A DNA stretch of 64,000 nucleotides. It comes from Ga0077560 sp046330395. Its GTDB lineage: Bacteria; Actinomycetota; Thermoleophilia; Miltoncostaeales; Miltoncostaeaceae. The translations under genes and the position numbers were made by a program. The DNA is taken from assembly GCA_046330395.1 (NCBI GenBank), contig JAXLSS010000004.1, forward strand, positions 124,001-188,000, written 5' to 3'. The stretch's first letter is position 1. Each line of letters opens with the position of its first letter. Shown piece after piece: positions 45,227 to 53,910 of the stretch. The notes below the pieces were generated by a model. The model did no database searches and was not told the origin of the DNA. It was given only the letters and a program-made list of their open reading frames with translations.

Positions 45227-47059
45227 TCAGCTCCCCATGCGCCCGCCGGCGACGCGACCCTTGCCGCTCGCCTTGGCGCGGTAGGCGGCCTCGTCGGCCT
45301 GCGCCATCAGCGCCCGGGCGTCCACGCCGGCGCCGGGTTCCGCCATGACGACCCCGATGCTGGCGCTGAGCGCGCGCACCGGCTCCCCCTCGGTGGTCTG
45401 CGACGACTCGACCGCCCGCAGGACCGCGCCGCCCAGCGTGTGAAGCCGGTCCTCGTCCACGTTCCAGGCGACCACCATGAACTCGTCACCACCCAGCCGG
45501 CACGCCACCGCGTCGTGGGGGAGGACGGCCTGCACGCGGGCGGCCACCCGCCGCAGCACCTCATCCCCGGCGCCGTGGCCCAGGGAGTCGTTGACCTGCT
45601 TGAAGCCGTCGAGGTCGATGAACAGCACCCCCGTGGTGGCGTCCCCCGTGGCGAGGAGCCCCTCGAGGTGCGCCACGCCCGCCCGGCGGTTCATCAGCCC
45701 CGTCAGCGGGTCGTGGTTGGCGTCGTGATGCAGCTGCTGCTGGAGCGCCACCACGCGCAGCACGGACCGGTGGAAGACCTCCCCCAGCCGGCCCGGGGCC
45801 GGCCGGAGCAGGCTGGGATGGCTCAGGTCGTTCTCCGCCAGGGCATTGGCCTGGTCGCGCAACTGGGCCAGGTTGTGCACCGCGCCGTTGAGCGATTCCG
45901 ACAGCTCCACCACCTCGGTGATGCCGCTTTCGGTGATGGGCTCGAGGACCCCGTCGGTGATGCGCCGGGCCTGGTCCGCGATGCGCACCAGCGGCCGCCG
46001 CAGCCGGCGGTACACCCGCATGGTGGCCACGCCGGTGAACGCCACCAACAGCACCACCGCCACGAGCGTGAGGATCAGCGCACGCCGGTTGCCCGACCGC
46101 AGGTGGGCCGTGGACCGGTCGATCGCGTCCAGGATGATCGTGTTGGCGTGCGCGTTCTCGGCGATGGACCGTGGCGCCGCCGCCGCCTGCTGCAGCAGGG
46201 TGGACAGCCCCAGCGCCTTGCCCTCGGGCGCGCTGCTGATGGCGTTGGCGAGACCGACGAGATCCGTGGCCGTGGTGGTGAGGCTGCCGAAGGCCCCGGC
46301 GAACTCGGCGCCCACCGGCATCGCACGCATCTGCGTCACGTCGTTGGTGACGGTGGCCGCCGCGGCATCCAGCGACCCTGCGAATCGGGCGTGGCGGGTG
46401 CCGTGGGCGGTGACGGTCTCCAGCAGCGCCCATCCCAGCGTCCGCTCGTCGTCCTGCAGCTTCTGGATGGCCTGGAGGTACGAGGTCTGCTCCACCACTC
46501 CGGCCGACGCGCCCGCCCACACGGCGGATGTCTCCATCTCGACGTACGACCGCGACATCCGGCCGGTGAGCTCGCTCACCAGGGGCTGGTACGCCCGCTC
46601 CACCAGGGCCGGCGTGCGGACGCGATGGGCCCCCGCCCGGGAGGCGGTGAGCGCGGCACGCAGGCGCGGCCAGGTCGGATCCCGGGGGTTCTGGGCCGAC
46701 AGCCGGTCCAGGTACGCGGTGTTCTGCGCGACGACCAGACGGGCCTCCGCCTGGAACACGCGGGCGAGGATGGGGTAGTGGCGCGCCTGCGCGGCAGCCT
46801 TCACCGCGGCCTGCAGCTGCGCCTCCCCGCTGAGGTTCCTGATCAGGATGCCCTCGCGCTCCACCTCCTGCACGCGCGCCAGGATCTCGGCGGCGCCGCG
46901 CGACCGGCCGACCGCCCGGCTGCCCTCCAGCGTCGCCAGCAGGGTGCTGGCCAGCAGCGCCGGCAGGACCAGGCCCAGGAGCGGGACCCACACCGGGCGG
47001 CTCCGCGTGGTCCGGTGCAGCGAGGCCGTGCCGCGTCCCTGTCGCCGTTTTCGCGCCAT
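45227..47059 (-). CDS. membrane diguanylate cyclase with large sensor domain (610 aa)
   Basis: Two membrane helices, near residues 24-45 (WVPLLGLVLPALLASTLLAT) and 325-350 (ALILTLVAVVLLVAFTGVAT), bracket an all-helical periplasmic domain of about 280 residues. A HAMP-like segment follows (RRLRRPLVRIADQARRITDG). The GGDEF domain starts at DPLTGLMNRRAGV and carries an intact catalytic loop RLGGDEFMVVAW near residue 520, with IDLDGFKQVNDSLGHGAGDE. So it should make cyclic-di-GMP in response to an outside signal. It is convergent with the anti-sigma gene and divergent from the molybdoenzyme operon. Confidence 0.9.
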   Translation of the reverse strand: MARKRRQGRGTASLHRTTRSRPVWVPLLGLVLPALLASTLLATLEGSRAVGRSRGAAEILARVQEVEREGILIRNLSGEAQLQAAVKAAAQARHYPILARVFQAEARLVVAQNTAYLDRLSAQNPRDPTWPRLRAALTASRAGAHRVRTPALVERAYQPLVSELTGRMSRSYVEMETSAVWAGASAGVVEQTSYLQAIQKLQDDERTLGWALLETVTAHGTRHARFAGSLDAAAATVTNDVTQMRAMPVGAEFAGAFGSLTTTATDLVGLANAISSAPEGKALGLSTLLQQAAAAPRSIAENAHANTIILDAIDRSTAHLRSGNRRALILTLVAVVLLVAFTGVATMRVYRRLRRPLVRIADQARRITDGVLEPITESGITEVVELSESLNGAVHNLAQLRDQANALAENDLSHPSLLRPAPGRLGEVFHRSVLRVVALQQQLHHDANHDPLTGLMNRRAGVAHLEGLLATGDATTGVLFIDLDGFKQVNDSLGHGAGDEVLRRVAARVQAVLPHDAVACRLGGDEFMVVAWNVDEDRLHTLGGAVLRAVESSQTTEGEPVRALSASIGVVMAEPGAGVDARALMAQADEAAYRAKASGKGRVAGGRMGS

Positions 47060-47233
47060 ACAGGAGGGGTCGGCGGGGAACTGACGTCACTTAATGCGGA
47101 CGATGGTTTGCCTCCCATGCGCGCACGGCGCGACGCGTCGGCCTCGCCGCCCCCCGCGCGCAGACGTGCCACCGCCGAGTACGGCGGCTGAGAACGGGGA
47201 ACCTGCGCTCCACACGACGGGAAGAGGCGAACC

Positions 47234-49647
47234 ATGAGCGACCGCATCGCGGATCCCTGGGGCCCACGCACCCCGTACGCGCGGAACGGGTCGGAGCCGG
47301 CCTGGCCGCAACGCATCGACATGCAGCTGCAGGAGGGCCTGCGCGAACAGGACGTGGACCGATGGGTGCAGAGCGCGTCGGTGCTGCACTCCAACGGCGA
47401 CGCCATGGACATCGCGGTGAAGGACGGGCGCATTGCGGGCGTCCGGGGGCGGGGTGTGGACCGGGTCAACCGGGGCCGCCTGGGCCCGAAAGACCTGTTC
47501 GGGTGGCGGGCCAGCGGCGCCGAGGACCGCCTGAAGGTTCCCCTGGTGCGCGAGGGTGACCGCCTGGTGGAGGCCGACTGGGACACCGCCATGGACCGCA
47601 TCGTCCAGCGGTCGAGGCAGCTGCTCGACGGCCCCGGCGGCTGGGGGCGCTTCGGCTTCTACACCTCCGGGCAGCTGTTCCTGGAGGAGTACTACACGCT
47701 GGGCGTCATCGGGAAGGCGGGCCTGGGGACGCCGCACATGGACGGCAACACCCGCCTGTGCACGGCCACCGCGGCCGCGGCGCTGAAGGCGTCCTTCGGC
47801 ACCGACGGCCAGCCCGGGTCGTACACCGACGTGGACCACTGCGACGCCATCGCCCTGTGGGGCCACAACGTGGCCGAAACCCAGGACGTGCTGTGGTCGC
47901 GCATGCTCGACCGCCGGGCGGGCGGGGCCCCGCCCGCGATGCTGGCGGTGGACCCGCGTTCGACGGCCGTGACGCGGGAGGCCGACATCCACCTGGCGCT
48001 GCGCGGGGCGCAACCTGGCGCTGCTCAACGGGCTGATCCGCCAGCTGCTGCGCCGCGGCTGGGTGGACCACGGGTACGTAGCCGACCACACCCTGGGGCT
48101 GGAGGCCCTGGAGGAGACGGTGGCGCCCTACACGCCGTCGATGGTGGCCGAGAATCTGCGACCTGGACGCGCACGACATCGAGGCCGCCGCCGAGTTGCT
48201 GGGCACCTGCCGGCGCCTGCTGTCCACCGTGCTGCAGGGCGTGTACCAGTCCAACCAGGCCACCGCGGCGGCGTGCCAGGTGAACAACATCCACCTGCTG
48301 CGCGGCATGATCGGCCGTCCGGGCGCCGGGGTGCTGCAGATGAACGGCCAGCCCACCGCCCAGAACACGCGCGAGACCGGGGCCAACGGCGACCTGCCCG
48401 GCTTCCGCAACTGGGACAACGACTGCCACATCCGCCAGCTGGCGCGCGTGTGGAACGTGGATGCGGACGTCATCCCCCACTGGGCGCCGCCCACGCACGC
48501 CATGCAGCTGTGGCGCTACGCCGAGCAGGGCTCCATCGAGCTGATGTGGATCTCGGCCACAAACCCGGCCGTGTCACTGCCCGACCTGTCGCGCATCCGC
48601 GACATCCTCGGCCGCCCCGAGCTGATGGTGGTGGTGCAGGACATGTTCCTCACCGAGACGGCCCGGCTGGCCGACGTGGTGCTGCCCGCCGCCGGGTGGG
48701 GGGAGAAGACCGGCACCTTCACCAACGCGGACCGCACCGTGCACATCTCCGACCGGGCGGTGGACCCACCGGGGCAGGCGCGGTCCGACCTGGACATCTT
48801 CCTGGACTACGCCCGGCGCATGGACTTCCGCGACCGGGACGGCGCGCCGCTGGTGTCATGGCACGACCCGGAGTCGGCGTTCGAGGCGTGGAAGCGCTGC
48901 AGCGCCGGGCGCCCCTGCGACTACACGGGCATCACCTACGGGCGGCTGCGCGGCGGCAGCGGCATCCAGTGGCCCTGCACCGCCGAGGCCCCCGGCGGCA
49001 CCGAGCGGCTGTACGCCGACGGGGTGTTCAACACCCACGCGGACGTGTGCGAGACCTACGGGCACGACCTGGCCACCGGCGCCGAGGTGGGCGGCATGGC
49101 ATACCGCGCCCAGCGGCCCGACGGGCGGGCGTTCCTGCGCACCGAGGCCTACTGCTCGGCGGCGGAGGAGCCCACGCCCGAGTGGCCCTTCCAGCTCACC
49201 ACCGGCCGCACCGTGTACCACTTCCACACGCGCACCAAGACCGGGCGGGCGGCCGAGTTGCGCGACGCCGCGCCCACGGTGTGGGTGGAGATGAACGCCG
49301 CCGACGCCGAGGAGGTGGGCGTGACCGAGGGGGACGTGGTGCGCGTCACCTCGGCTCGCGGCGCGATACACGGCCCCGTGCGGGTCACCGACATCCGCCG
49401 CGGCGTGGTGTTCGTGCCGTTCCACTACGGCTACTGGGACGGCGCGGATGGCGCCGGGCCCACCGGGGAGGCGGGCACCGCCGCCAACGAGCTCACCCGC
49501 ACCATCTGGGACCCGGTGTCCAAACAGCCCCTGTTCAAGGTGGCGGCCGTGGCGGTGGCGCTGGAGGTCCGTGGCGATGGGGCCGCGCCGGCACCCGACA
49601 TCGGCGGCAGCGCGCGCACCCGCCTCACCACCGTCACGGGGAGGTGA
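47234..49647 (+). pseudogene. molybdopterin-dependent oxidoreductase with altered Fe-S ligands, two frameshifts
   Basis: ATG 47234 follows GGAAGAGG. The family (NarB/FdhF/NasA-like catalytic subunits) normally begins with C-x2-C-x3-C binding a 4Fe-4S cluster. Here the aligned block is VQSASVLHSNGDAMDIAVKD: Ser49, His52 and Asp56 replace the cysteines, while the surrounding DRVNRGRLGPKDLFGW is conserved. MGD-binding blocks are intact (GFYTSGQLFLEEYYTLGVIG; DGNTRLCTATAAAALKASFG with Cys at the Mo-ligand position; GQPTAQNTRETGANGDLPGF; LTTGRTVYHFHTRTKTGRA). The frame shifts near 48010 and 48155 only, with all parts of an approximately 800-residue protein in order. It heads an operon with a helical protein and a GPR1-type transporter. 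Confidence 0.82.
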
Positions 49648-49649
49648 GC

Positions 49650-50108
49650 GTGCACCTCGCCCACTACCTGGGGCTGCTGGAGCGCGCGGAGCGCGACCTG
49701 GCGGCCGCCTACCGCGACGTGGCCGACGAGCACCGCGACGAACCCGACGTGGCCCAGCAGTGCCATCTGCTGGCGGCCCAGTGCGACGACCACGCCGCGC
49801 GCATCGGGCCGTTCCTGGAGGGCTACGGCCACGGTGCCGACCGCGAGCCCGACCGGCTGCACACCCAGCTGTTCACGGGGACGCGCAGCGGCGGCCTGGG
49901 GCTGCTGCGCGACCTGCACGACCTTTTCCTGATGGCCACCGAATGCGACATCGCCATGGTGCTGATCCGCCAGGGCGCGCTGGGAGCGCGCGACCGGGCG
50001 CTGGTGGCGGTGGTGGACCGCAGCGAGGGGGAGACCGCCGGCCAGTTGCGCTGGCTGCGCACGCGCATGATGGCGGCGGCCCCCCAGGCCCTGGTGGTGG
50101 CCCGGTGA
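49650..50108 (+). CDS. helical protein of the molybdoenzyme operon (152 aa)
   Basis: GTG 49650 is selected because GGGGAGG ends seven bases before it; GTG 49644 overlaps the upstream stop but leaves no room for that site. The protein is almost wholly alpha-helical (YLGLLERAERDLAAAYRDVA, DEHRDEPDVAQQCHLLAAQC, LRDLHDLFLMATECDIAMVL), with scattered His and Glu residues that recall ferritin-like four-helix bundles, though I see no complete di-iron motif pair. Its stop overlaps the next start. A chaperone or electron-carrier role for the oxidoreductase is possible. Confidence 0.65.
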   Translation: MHLAHYLGLLERAERDLAAAYRDVADEHRDEPDVAQQCHLLAAQCDDHAARIGPFLEGYGHGADREPDRLHTQLFTGTRSGGLGLLRDLHDLFLMATECDIAMVLIRQGALGARDRALVAVVDRSEGETAGQLRWLRTRMMAAAPQALVVAR

Positions 50109-50763
50109 CCACCGGGGTGCACGTGGTGCTGCGGCCCATGGCCACCCCCCTGCCGCTGGGGTTCCTGGCGCTCGCCGGCGGCACGTTCACCGTGGCCGGC
50201 CTGCAGCTGGGCTGGGTGGACGCCGGCGACTCGGCGGCGGTGGGCCTGATCCTGATGGCGTTCGTGGTGCCCCTGCAGCTCATCGCGTCGGTGCTCGGAT
50301 TCCTGGCCCGCGATCCGGCCACCGGCACCGGGATGGCGGTGCTGGCCGGCACGTGGGGCAGCCTGGGCCTGGTGACGCTGCGCGCCGCGCCCGGCGCCAC
50401 CAGCGACGCCCTCGGGTTGCTGCTGGTGGTGTCCGCCACGGCCATGGCCATGTGCTGCGCGGTGGCGGCGCCGGTGAAGCTGGTGCCCGCGGCGGTGCTG
50501 GGCACCACCACCGTGCGGTTCGCGGTGACCGCCGTGTACGAGCTCACCGGGAACGGCGGGTGGAAGGACACGGCCGGCTGGGTGGGCGTGCTGCTGGCCG
50601 CGGTGGCCGGGTACGCCGCACTGGCCCTGCTGCTGGAGGACGCCCGCCGCGGGACGGTGTTGCCGGTGGGCCGTCGCGGCCGGGGTCGTGACGCCCTGGA
50701 ACACGATCCGGATGACGCCGTGGCCCGGGTGTGGCGCGAGGCGGGGTGCGCGACCAGCTGTGA
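50105..50763 (+). pseudogene. GPR1/FUN34/YaaH-type membrane transporter, 3'-end frameshift
   Basis: GTG 50105 overlaps the previous stop as GTGA. Six helices are visible, starting LPLGFLALAGGTFTVAGLQL, where LPLGF recalls the NPAPLGL motif of acetate/succinate permeases; then VGLILMAFVVPLQLIASVLG and ALGLLLVVSATAMAMCCAVA. The frame as written has no stop until 51742. One extra G in the GGGG run near 50746 gives the natural end WREAGVRDQL and a stop at 50761-50763, right before a strong terminator. I therefore read this as a single-base loss. It probably moves a small carboxylate or other substrate of the oxidoreductase. Confidence 0.65.
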
Positions 50764-50797
50764 AGCGCCACATCGGCCGCCCCCTGGCCGGTGCGGT

Positions 50798-50838
50798 ACA
50801 CGGTGGGCCGTCGCCCTGCCGACGACGGCCCACCGTGT
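50798..50838. terminator. strong bidirectional terminator
   Basis: A perfect 16-base stem (ACACGGTGGGCCGTCG with CGACGGCCCACCGTGT) around a nine-base loop CCCTGCCGA, located 35 bases past the transporter's inferred stop and 14 bases before the end of the convergent HtaA-like gene. No T-tract, but this is the strongest hairpin in the window. Confidence 0.75.
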
Positions 50839-50851
50839 CGCCGCGAATGCG

Positions 50852-51895
50852 CTACCTCACTGGTGCCCGCACCGTGGCGGTGCCGAAGGCGGTGGTGCCG
50901 GTGAGGGTGCTGCCCAGCCCGAAGGCCTGGTTCAGCAGCCCGGCCGCGGCGGGCGTGAGGGTGAGCGTGGCTCCCGGCAGCACCACGGTGCCCTTCGCGA
51001 CGCTGGGCATCACGCCCTGCAGTCCCACCGACAGGATCGACGCCCGCGCACCGCCCACCTCGGCGGTGAGGTCGGGCGGGGTCACCGAGGTGCGGACGGT
51101 GAACGCCGTCAGGTCCACCTTGGTGGAGCCCTTCGCCAGCCGGATGCCGCCGAGGTGGGGCACGTCACCGGCGAAGGTGGTGCGGCTCAGCCCGCCCCCC
51201 GACACGGGGAACACCAGGCGTCCCGCGTGGTCGGCGCCCGCCGGGCCGATGGGCGCGGCGGTGATGCCGGCCCCGCTGAGGGCGCTGGCCAGGGCCGGAT
51301 CCAGCGTCACCGCCGTGCTGTAGGCGGTCGCCTTGGTGGTAGTGGTGCCGATGCGGATGCCGCCGGTGAAGGCGGTCACCCCGAAGGTCGCGTTCAGGGC
51401 GCGGGCGGCCTGCGGCGTGAGGGCACCGCGGACGTTCGACACCTTGAGGTTCGCGCCGTTGGTGAACGTGATCTTCGCCTTCGACGCATCCAGCTTCAGC
51501 AGCGGGATCCGCGCCCCGCCGGCCTTCGCCGTGAGCAGCGGCGATGCGCCCAGGCGCACCCGGAAGTCGGTCACCTTCAGGCGGGTGCCGTGCGCGGAGA
51601 ACACCAGACCACCCGAGTGGTCCACCGTGGCGGCGCCGGTGGCGAGGCTGTGCACCCGGCCGCCGGTGATGGGGAAGGCGATGGCACCGCCGGCATGCGC
51701 CCGGGCGGGCCCCGCCGGTGCGACCTTCACGCCGAGCGATGACAGCACCCGCGCGGTGGCGGGCTGCAACGTGAGGGTGGTGGCTCCGGTGGGCTCCAGC
51801 ACCACCGCCGCGGCGCCCGAGACCGCGGGCACCAGCAGCGCGGACAGGCCCAGGGCCGCGGCCAGGGCGGGCGTGGAACGTGGGAAACGGGACAT
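50852..51895 (-). CDS. secreted HtaA-like duplicated-domain protein (347 aa)
   Basis: ATG 51895 has a textbook GGAGGA site seven bases upstream and a signal peptide ending VSGAAAVV. The mature protein is two copies of one domain of about 150 residues: the first has TLTLQPATARVLSSLGVKVA, FPITGGRVHS and HSGGLVFSAHGTRLKVTDFR; the second VTLDPALASALSGAGITAAP, FPVSGGGLSR and HLGGIRLAKGSTKVDLTAFT. The G-G-L-x-F-x-x-H-G-x-x-L-x-V-x-x-x-R pattern recalls Htaa domains, which bind haem in corynebacteria. A third partial copy of the domain start closes the protein. No haem-ligand Tyr/His set is certain and there is no anchor. Confidence 0.7.
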   Translation of the reverse strand: MSRFPRSTPALAAALGLSALLVPAVSGAAAVVLEPTGATTLTLQPATARVLSSLGVKVAPAGPARAHAGGAIAFPITGGRVHSLATGAATVDHSGGLVFSAHGTRLKVTDFRVRLGASPLLTAKAGGARIPLLKLDASKAKITFTNGANLKVSNVRGALTPQAARALNATFGVTAFTGGIRIGTTTTKATAYSTAVTLDPALASALSGAGITAAPIGPAGADHAGRLVFPVSGGGLSRTTFAGDVPHLGGIRLAKGSTKVDLTAFTVRTSVTPPDLTAEVGGARASILSVGLQGVMPSVAKGTVVLPGATLTLTPAAAGLLNQAFGLGSTLTGTTAFGTATVRAPVR

Positions 51896-52107
51896 CGAGA
51901 ATCCTCCGTGAATGCGATGTGGGTTGACGTTCGCGGGGCGGTACGCCACCACCGCACCCACCGGATTCGGCGATGTCGCCGTGGCACCGGCGCATCCGAC
52001 CACCCCACGTCGCCCGTATCCCGTGTGGTATGACCGACGCGTATGCATCCACGACCCGTGAGCCGCAGCGCGTCGCGCGTCGTGTGTCGCGGGCCCCGGC
52101 GGCCGTG

Positions 52108-52977
52108 ATGGGCGACGACCCGTCCGAGCGCGAACGCCGTGGGCTGGCCGAGTCGTTCGCCCGCGGTGAGCCGGCCGCCTTCGAGGCCGCCTACCGGCGC
52201 TACGGGCCCTCCGTGGCCGCGTTCGTGCGGGCGGCGGTGGGCGCCGACCACGCCGAGGACGTGGTGCAGGAGGTGTTCGTCTACGCCTGGCGGCGCCGCC
52301 AGCGGTACCGCCCCGACCTCAGCGCCCTCGGCACGTGGCTGGTGATGGTGGCCAGGAGCCGCCTCATCGACCATCATCGGATGCAGGGCCGCAGGACCGA
52401 GGACGCCCTGCCGCCCGACCTGGAGGGCACGGACCCCGGCGGCATCGACGCCCTGATGTCCACGTGGGCGTTCGCCGCCATGCTGGCCGATCTGCCGGAA
52501 ATGGATCGGCGCATCATGGCCCTCCGCTTCCAGGGCGGGTTCTCGCAAACCGAGATCGCGGAGCAACTGGACATGCCGCTGGGCACGGTCAAGACCCGCA
52601 TGAACCGCGCGCTGCAGCACCTGCGCACCGGCATGGCCGCCGTGGACGGGACGCCGGGATGGTTCCATGGACCCCATCGACGCGCCTTCTCCGACGACCT
52701 GGTCAGCCGCAGCGCCGAGCTGGAGCGACTGCTGCGGGACGACCCCGCCTTCCGGGCCGAGGTGGAGGCGCTGCGCCCGGTGGTGCGGGCGCTGCACGCG
52801 CTGCCCGCCGAGGCGGATCCGCCCGCCGTGGGCCTCGCCCCGCCGCTCCCCTCCGAGGAGCCCCTGCCTGCCCTGCCGCGGGCCGCGCCGAGGCGTGGGC
52901 GACGCGCGTGGACCCTCAGCCCCGGCTCAGCCCTCGCCACCGGACTGGCGCTGGTGGCCTCCCGGCTGCGGTGGTGA
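52108..52977 (+). CDS. ECF RNA polymerase sigma factor; frame runs on into the anti-sigma gene
   Basis: Region 2: LAESFARGEPAAFEAAYRRY and DVVQEVFVYAWRRRQRYRPD, then LGTWLVMVARSRLIDHHR. Region 4: LPEMDRRIMALRFQGGFSQT, EIAEQLDMPLGTVKTRMNRA. The sigma part ends near 52660 (about 185 residues). The last 95 codons (SDDLVSRSAELERLLRDDPA and onward) belong to the RskA-like partner whose own ATG is at 52667 in another frame, so one indel near 52690 probably erased the sigma stop or fused the two. ATG 52108 is the chosen start; ATG 52030 would add 26 unlikely residues. The sigma-K/RskA pairing responds to redox in mycobacteria. Confidence 0.82.
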   Translation: MGDDPSERERRGLAESFARGEPAAFEAAYRRYGPSVAAFVRAAVGADHAEDVVQEVFVYAWRRRQRYRPDLSALGTWLVMVARSRLIDHHRMQGRRTEDALPPDLEGTDPGGIDALMSTWAFAAMLADLPEMDRRIMALRFQGGFSQTEIAEQLDMPLGTVKTRMNRALQHLRTGMAAVDGTPGWFHGPHRRAFSDDLVSRSAELERLLRDDPAFRAEVEALRPVVRALHALPAEADPPAVGLAPPLPSEEPLPALPRAAPRRGRRAWTLSPGSALATGLALVASRLRW

Positions 52978-53342
52978 TCGGGTCGCGTCATGACACCACC
53001 ACCCCGCCCGTCCCGGTGGGCCGGGTGACGCTGCTGCCGCTGGCCTCCGGGAGCACCGCGCACGGCACGGCCACCATGCTGGCCGACCACGAGCTGGAGA
53101 TCGACGCCACCGGGCTGGCGCCCAGCCCGGCGAACACCGTCTACACGGTGTGGCTGCTCAACCGGAACCTCACCATGGAGCCCGTCGGCTCCTTCCAGGT
53201 GGGCACCGACGGCCGCACCCACATCCTCATGCCCATGCCGTTCAACGCCCAGCGGTACGACTTCCTGGACATCTCCGTGGAGCCCGACAACGGCGTTCCC
53301 ACGCATTCCGGGAAGTCGGTGCTGCGGGCCACGATCACCTGA
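52667..53342 (+). pseudogene. RskA-like anti-sigma factor, frameshifted
   Basis: ATG 52667 (MDPIDAP) is followed, one frame over, by AELERLLRDDPAFRAEVEAL and a membrane helix (GSALATGLALVA; then PAAVVIGS after a second shift near 52965). The C-terminal domain is diagnostic of RskA: HELEIDATGLAPSPANTVYT, VWLLNRNLTMEPVGSFQVGT and DFLDISVEPDNGVPTHSGKS. It holds the sigma factor at the membrane. About 220 residues in all. The two shifts are single-base and the family blocks are otherwise complete. Confidence 0.75.
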
Positions 53343-53352
53343 TCGACTCCCT

Positions 53353-53379
53353 GGCCGTCCCCGGCACCCGGGGACGGCC
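53353..53379. terminator. bidirectional hairpin terminator
   Basis: GGCCGTCCCCGG, loop CAC, CCGGGGACGGCC: a perfect 12-base stem ten bases after the anti-sigma stop and 12 bases before the end of the convergent PPOX gene. Confidence 0.7.
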
Positions 53380-53390
53380 CGCGTCACCGC

Positions 53391-53789
53391 CTACATGAAC
53401 AGTGACTTGATCTGCGTGGGGCGGATGCGGGCCATCACGCGCACCTCGCCGGGGGCCGAGAACGGGTAGACGTCCTGGCCCAGGTACTTCTTGGCCATCT
53501 TGTTGATGTGCGCGTCGGCGCCCTCGCTGGTGACCTCCACCACCTGGCCGCGCAGCCACACCTGCTCGTAGGCGTTCTCGGGGTTCACCACGCTGATGGC
53601 CACCCGCGAGTCCCGGTGCAGGTCGTCGGCCTTCGTGCGGCCCTCGGCGGTGTTCACCAGCAGGTCGTCACCGTCGATGTCGACCCACACCGCCGACACG
53701 TTGGGACCACCGTCGGCACCGACGGTGGCGAGGTGCACGATGTTCGGCGCGGTGAAGAACGCGCGCTCCTTGTCGCTGAACGAAGCCAT
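53391..53789 (-). CDS. PPOX-class (pyridoxamine-oxidase-fold) probable F420-dependent protein (132 aa)
   Basis: ATG 53789 has AAGGAG at eight bases. The split-barrel fold is evident: FTAPNIVHLATVGADGGPNV, SAVWVDIDGDDLLVNTAEGR, TKADDLHRDSRVAISVVNPE and YEQVWLRGQVVEV. The T-x-x-x-D-G-x-P-x-x-x-x-V-W pattern is typical of actinobacterial FMN/F420-binding PPOX proteins of about 130-145 residues. Likely a cytoplasmic flavin or deazaflavin reductase; substrate unknown. Monocistronic between two terminators. Confidence 0.88.
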   Translation of the reverse strand: MASFSDKERAFFTAPNIVHLATVGADGGPNVSAVWVDIDGDDLLVNTAEGRTKADDLHRDSRVAISVVNPENAYEQVWLRGQVVEVTSEGADAHINKMAKKYLGQDVYPFSAPGEVRVMARIRPTQIKSLFM

Positions 53790-53842
53790 CAGCCTGCTCC
53801 TTGGCCGGATTCTTGGGCCCGCGGAGTCTAATCCGTGCGCGC

Positions 53843-53882
53843 ACAACAAAACGGGCCGCCCGCGCAACGCGCAGACGGCCCG
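53843..53882 (-). terminator. intrinsic terminator of the secreted protein gene
   Basis: On the minus strand CGGGCCGTCTGCGCG pairs with CGCGGGCGGCCCG around TTG and is followed directly by TTTTGTTGT, a canonical intrinsic terminator. It lies 29 bases past the stop of the leftward gene ending at 53911 and before the PPOX start. Confidence 0.75.
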
Positions 53883-53910
53883 GCCGGAACCCGCTCCCCC
53901 GCGGTGCGGG

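Noticed and set aside
45440..47191. A 583-codon plus-strand frame opposite the membrane GGDEF gene
   Set aside because: Antisense to an intact GGDEF protein and without any recognisable domain.
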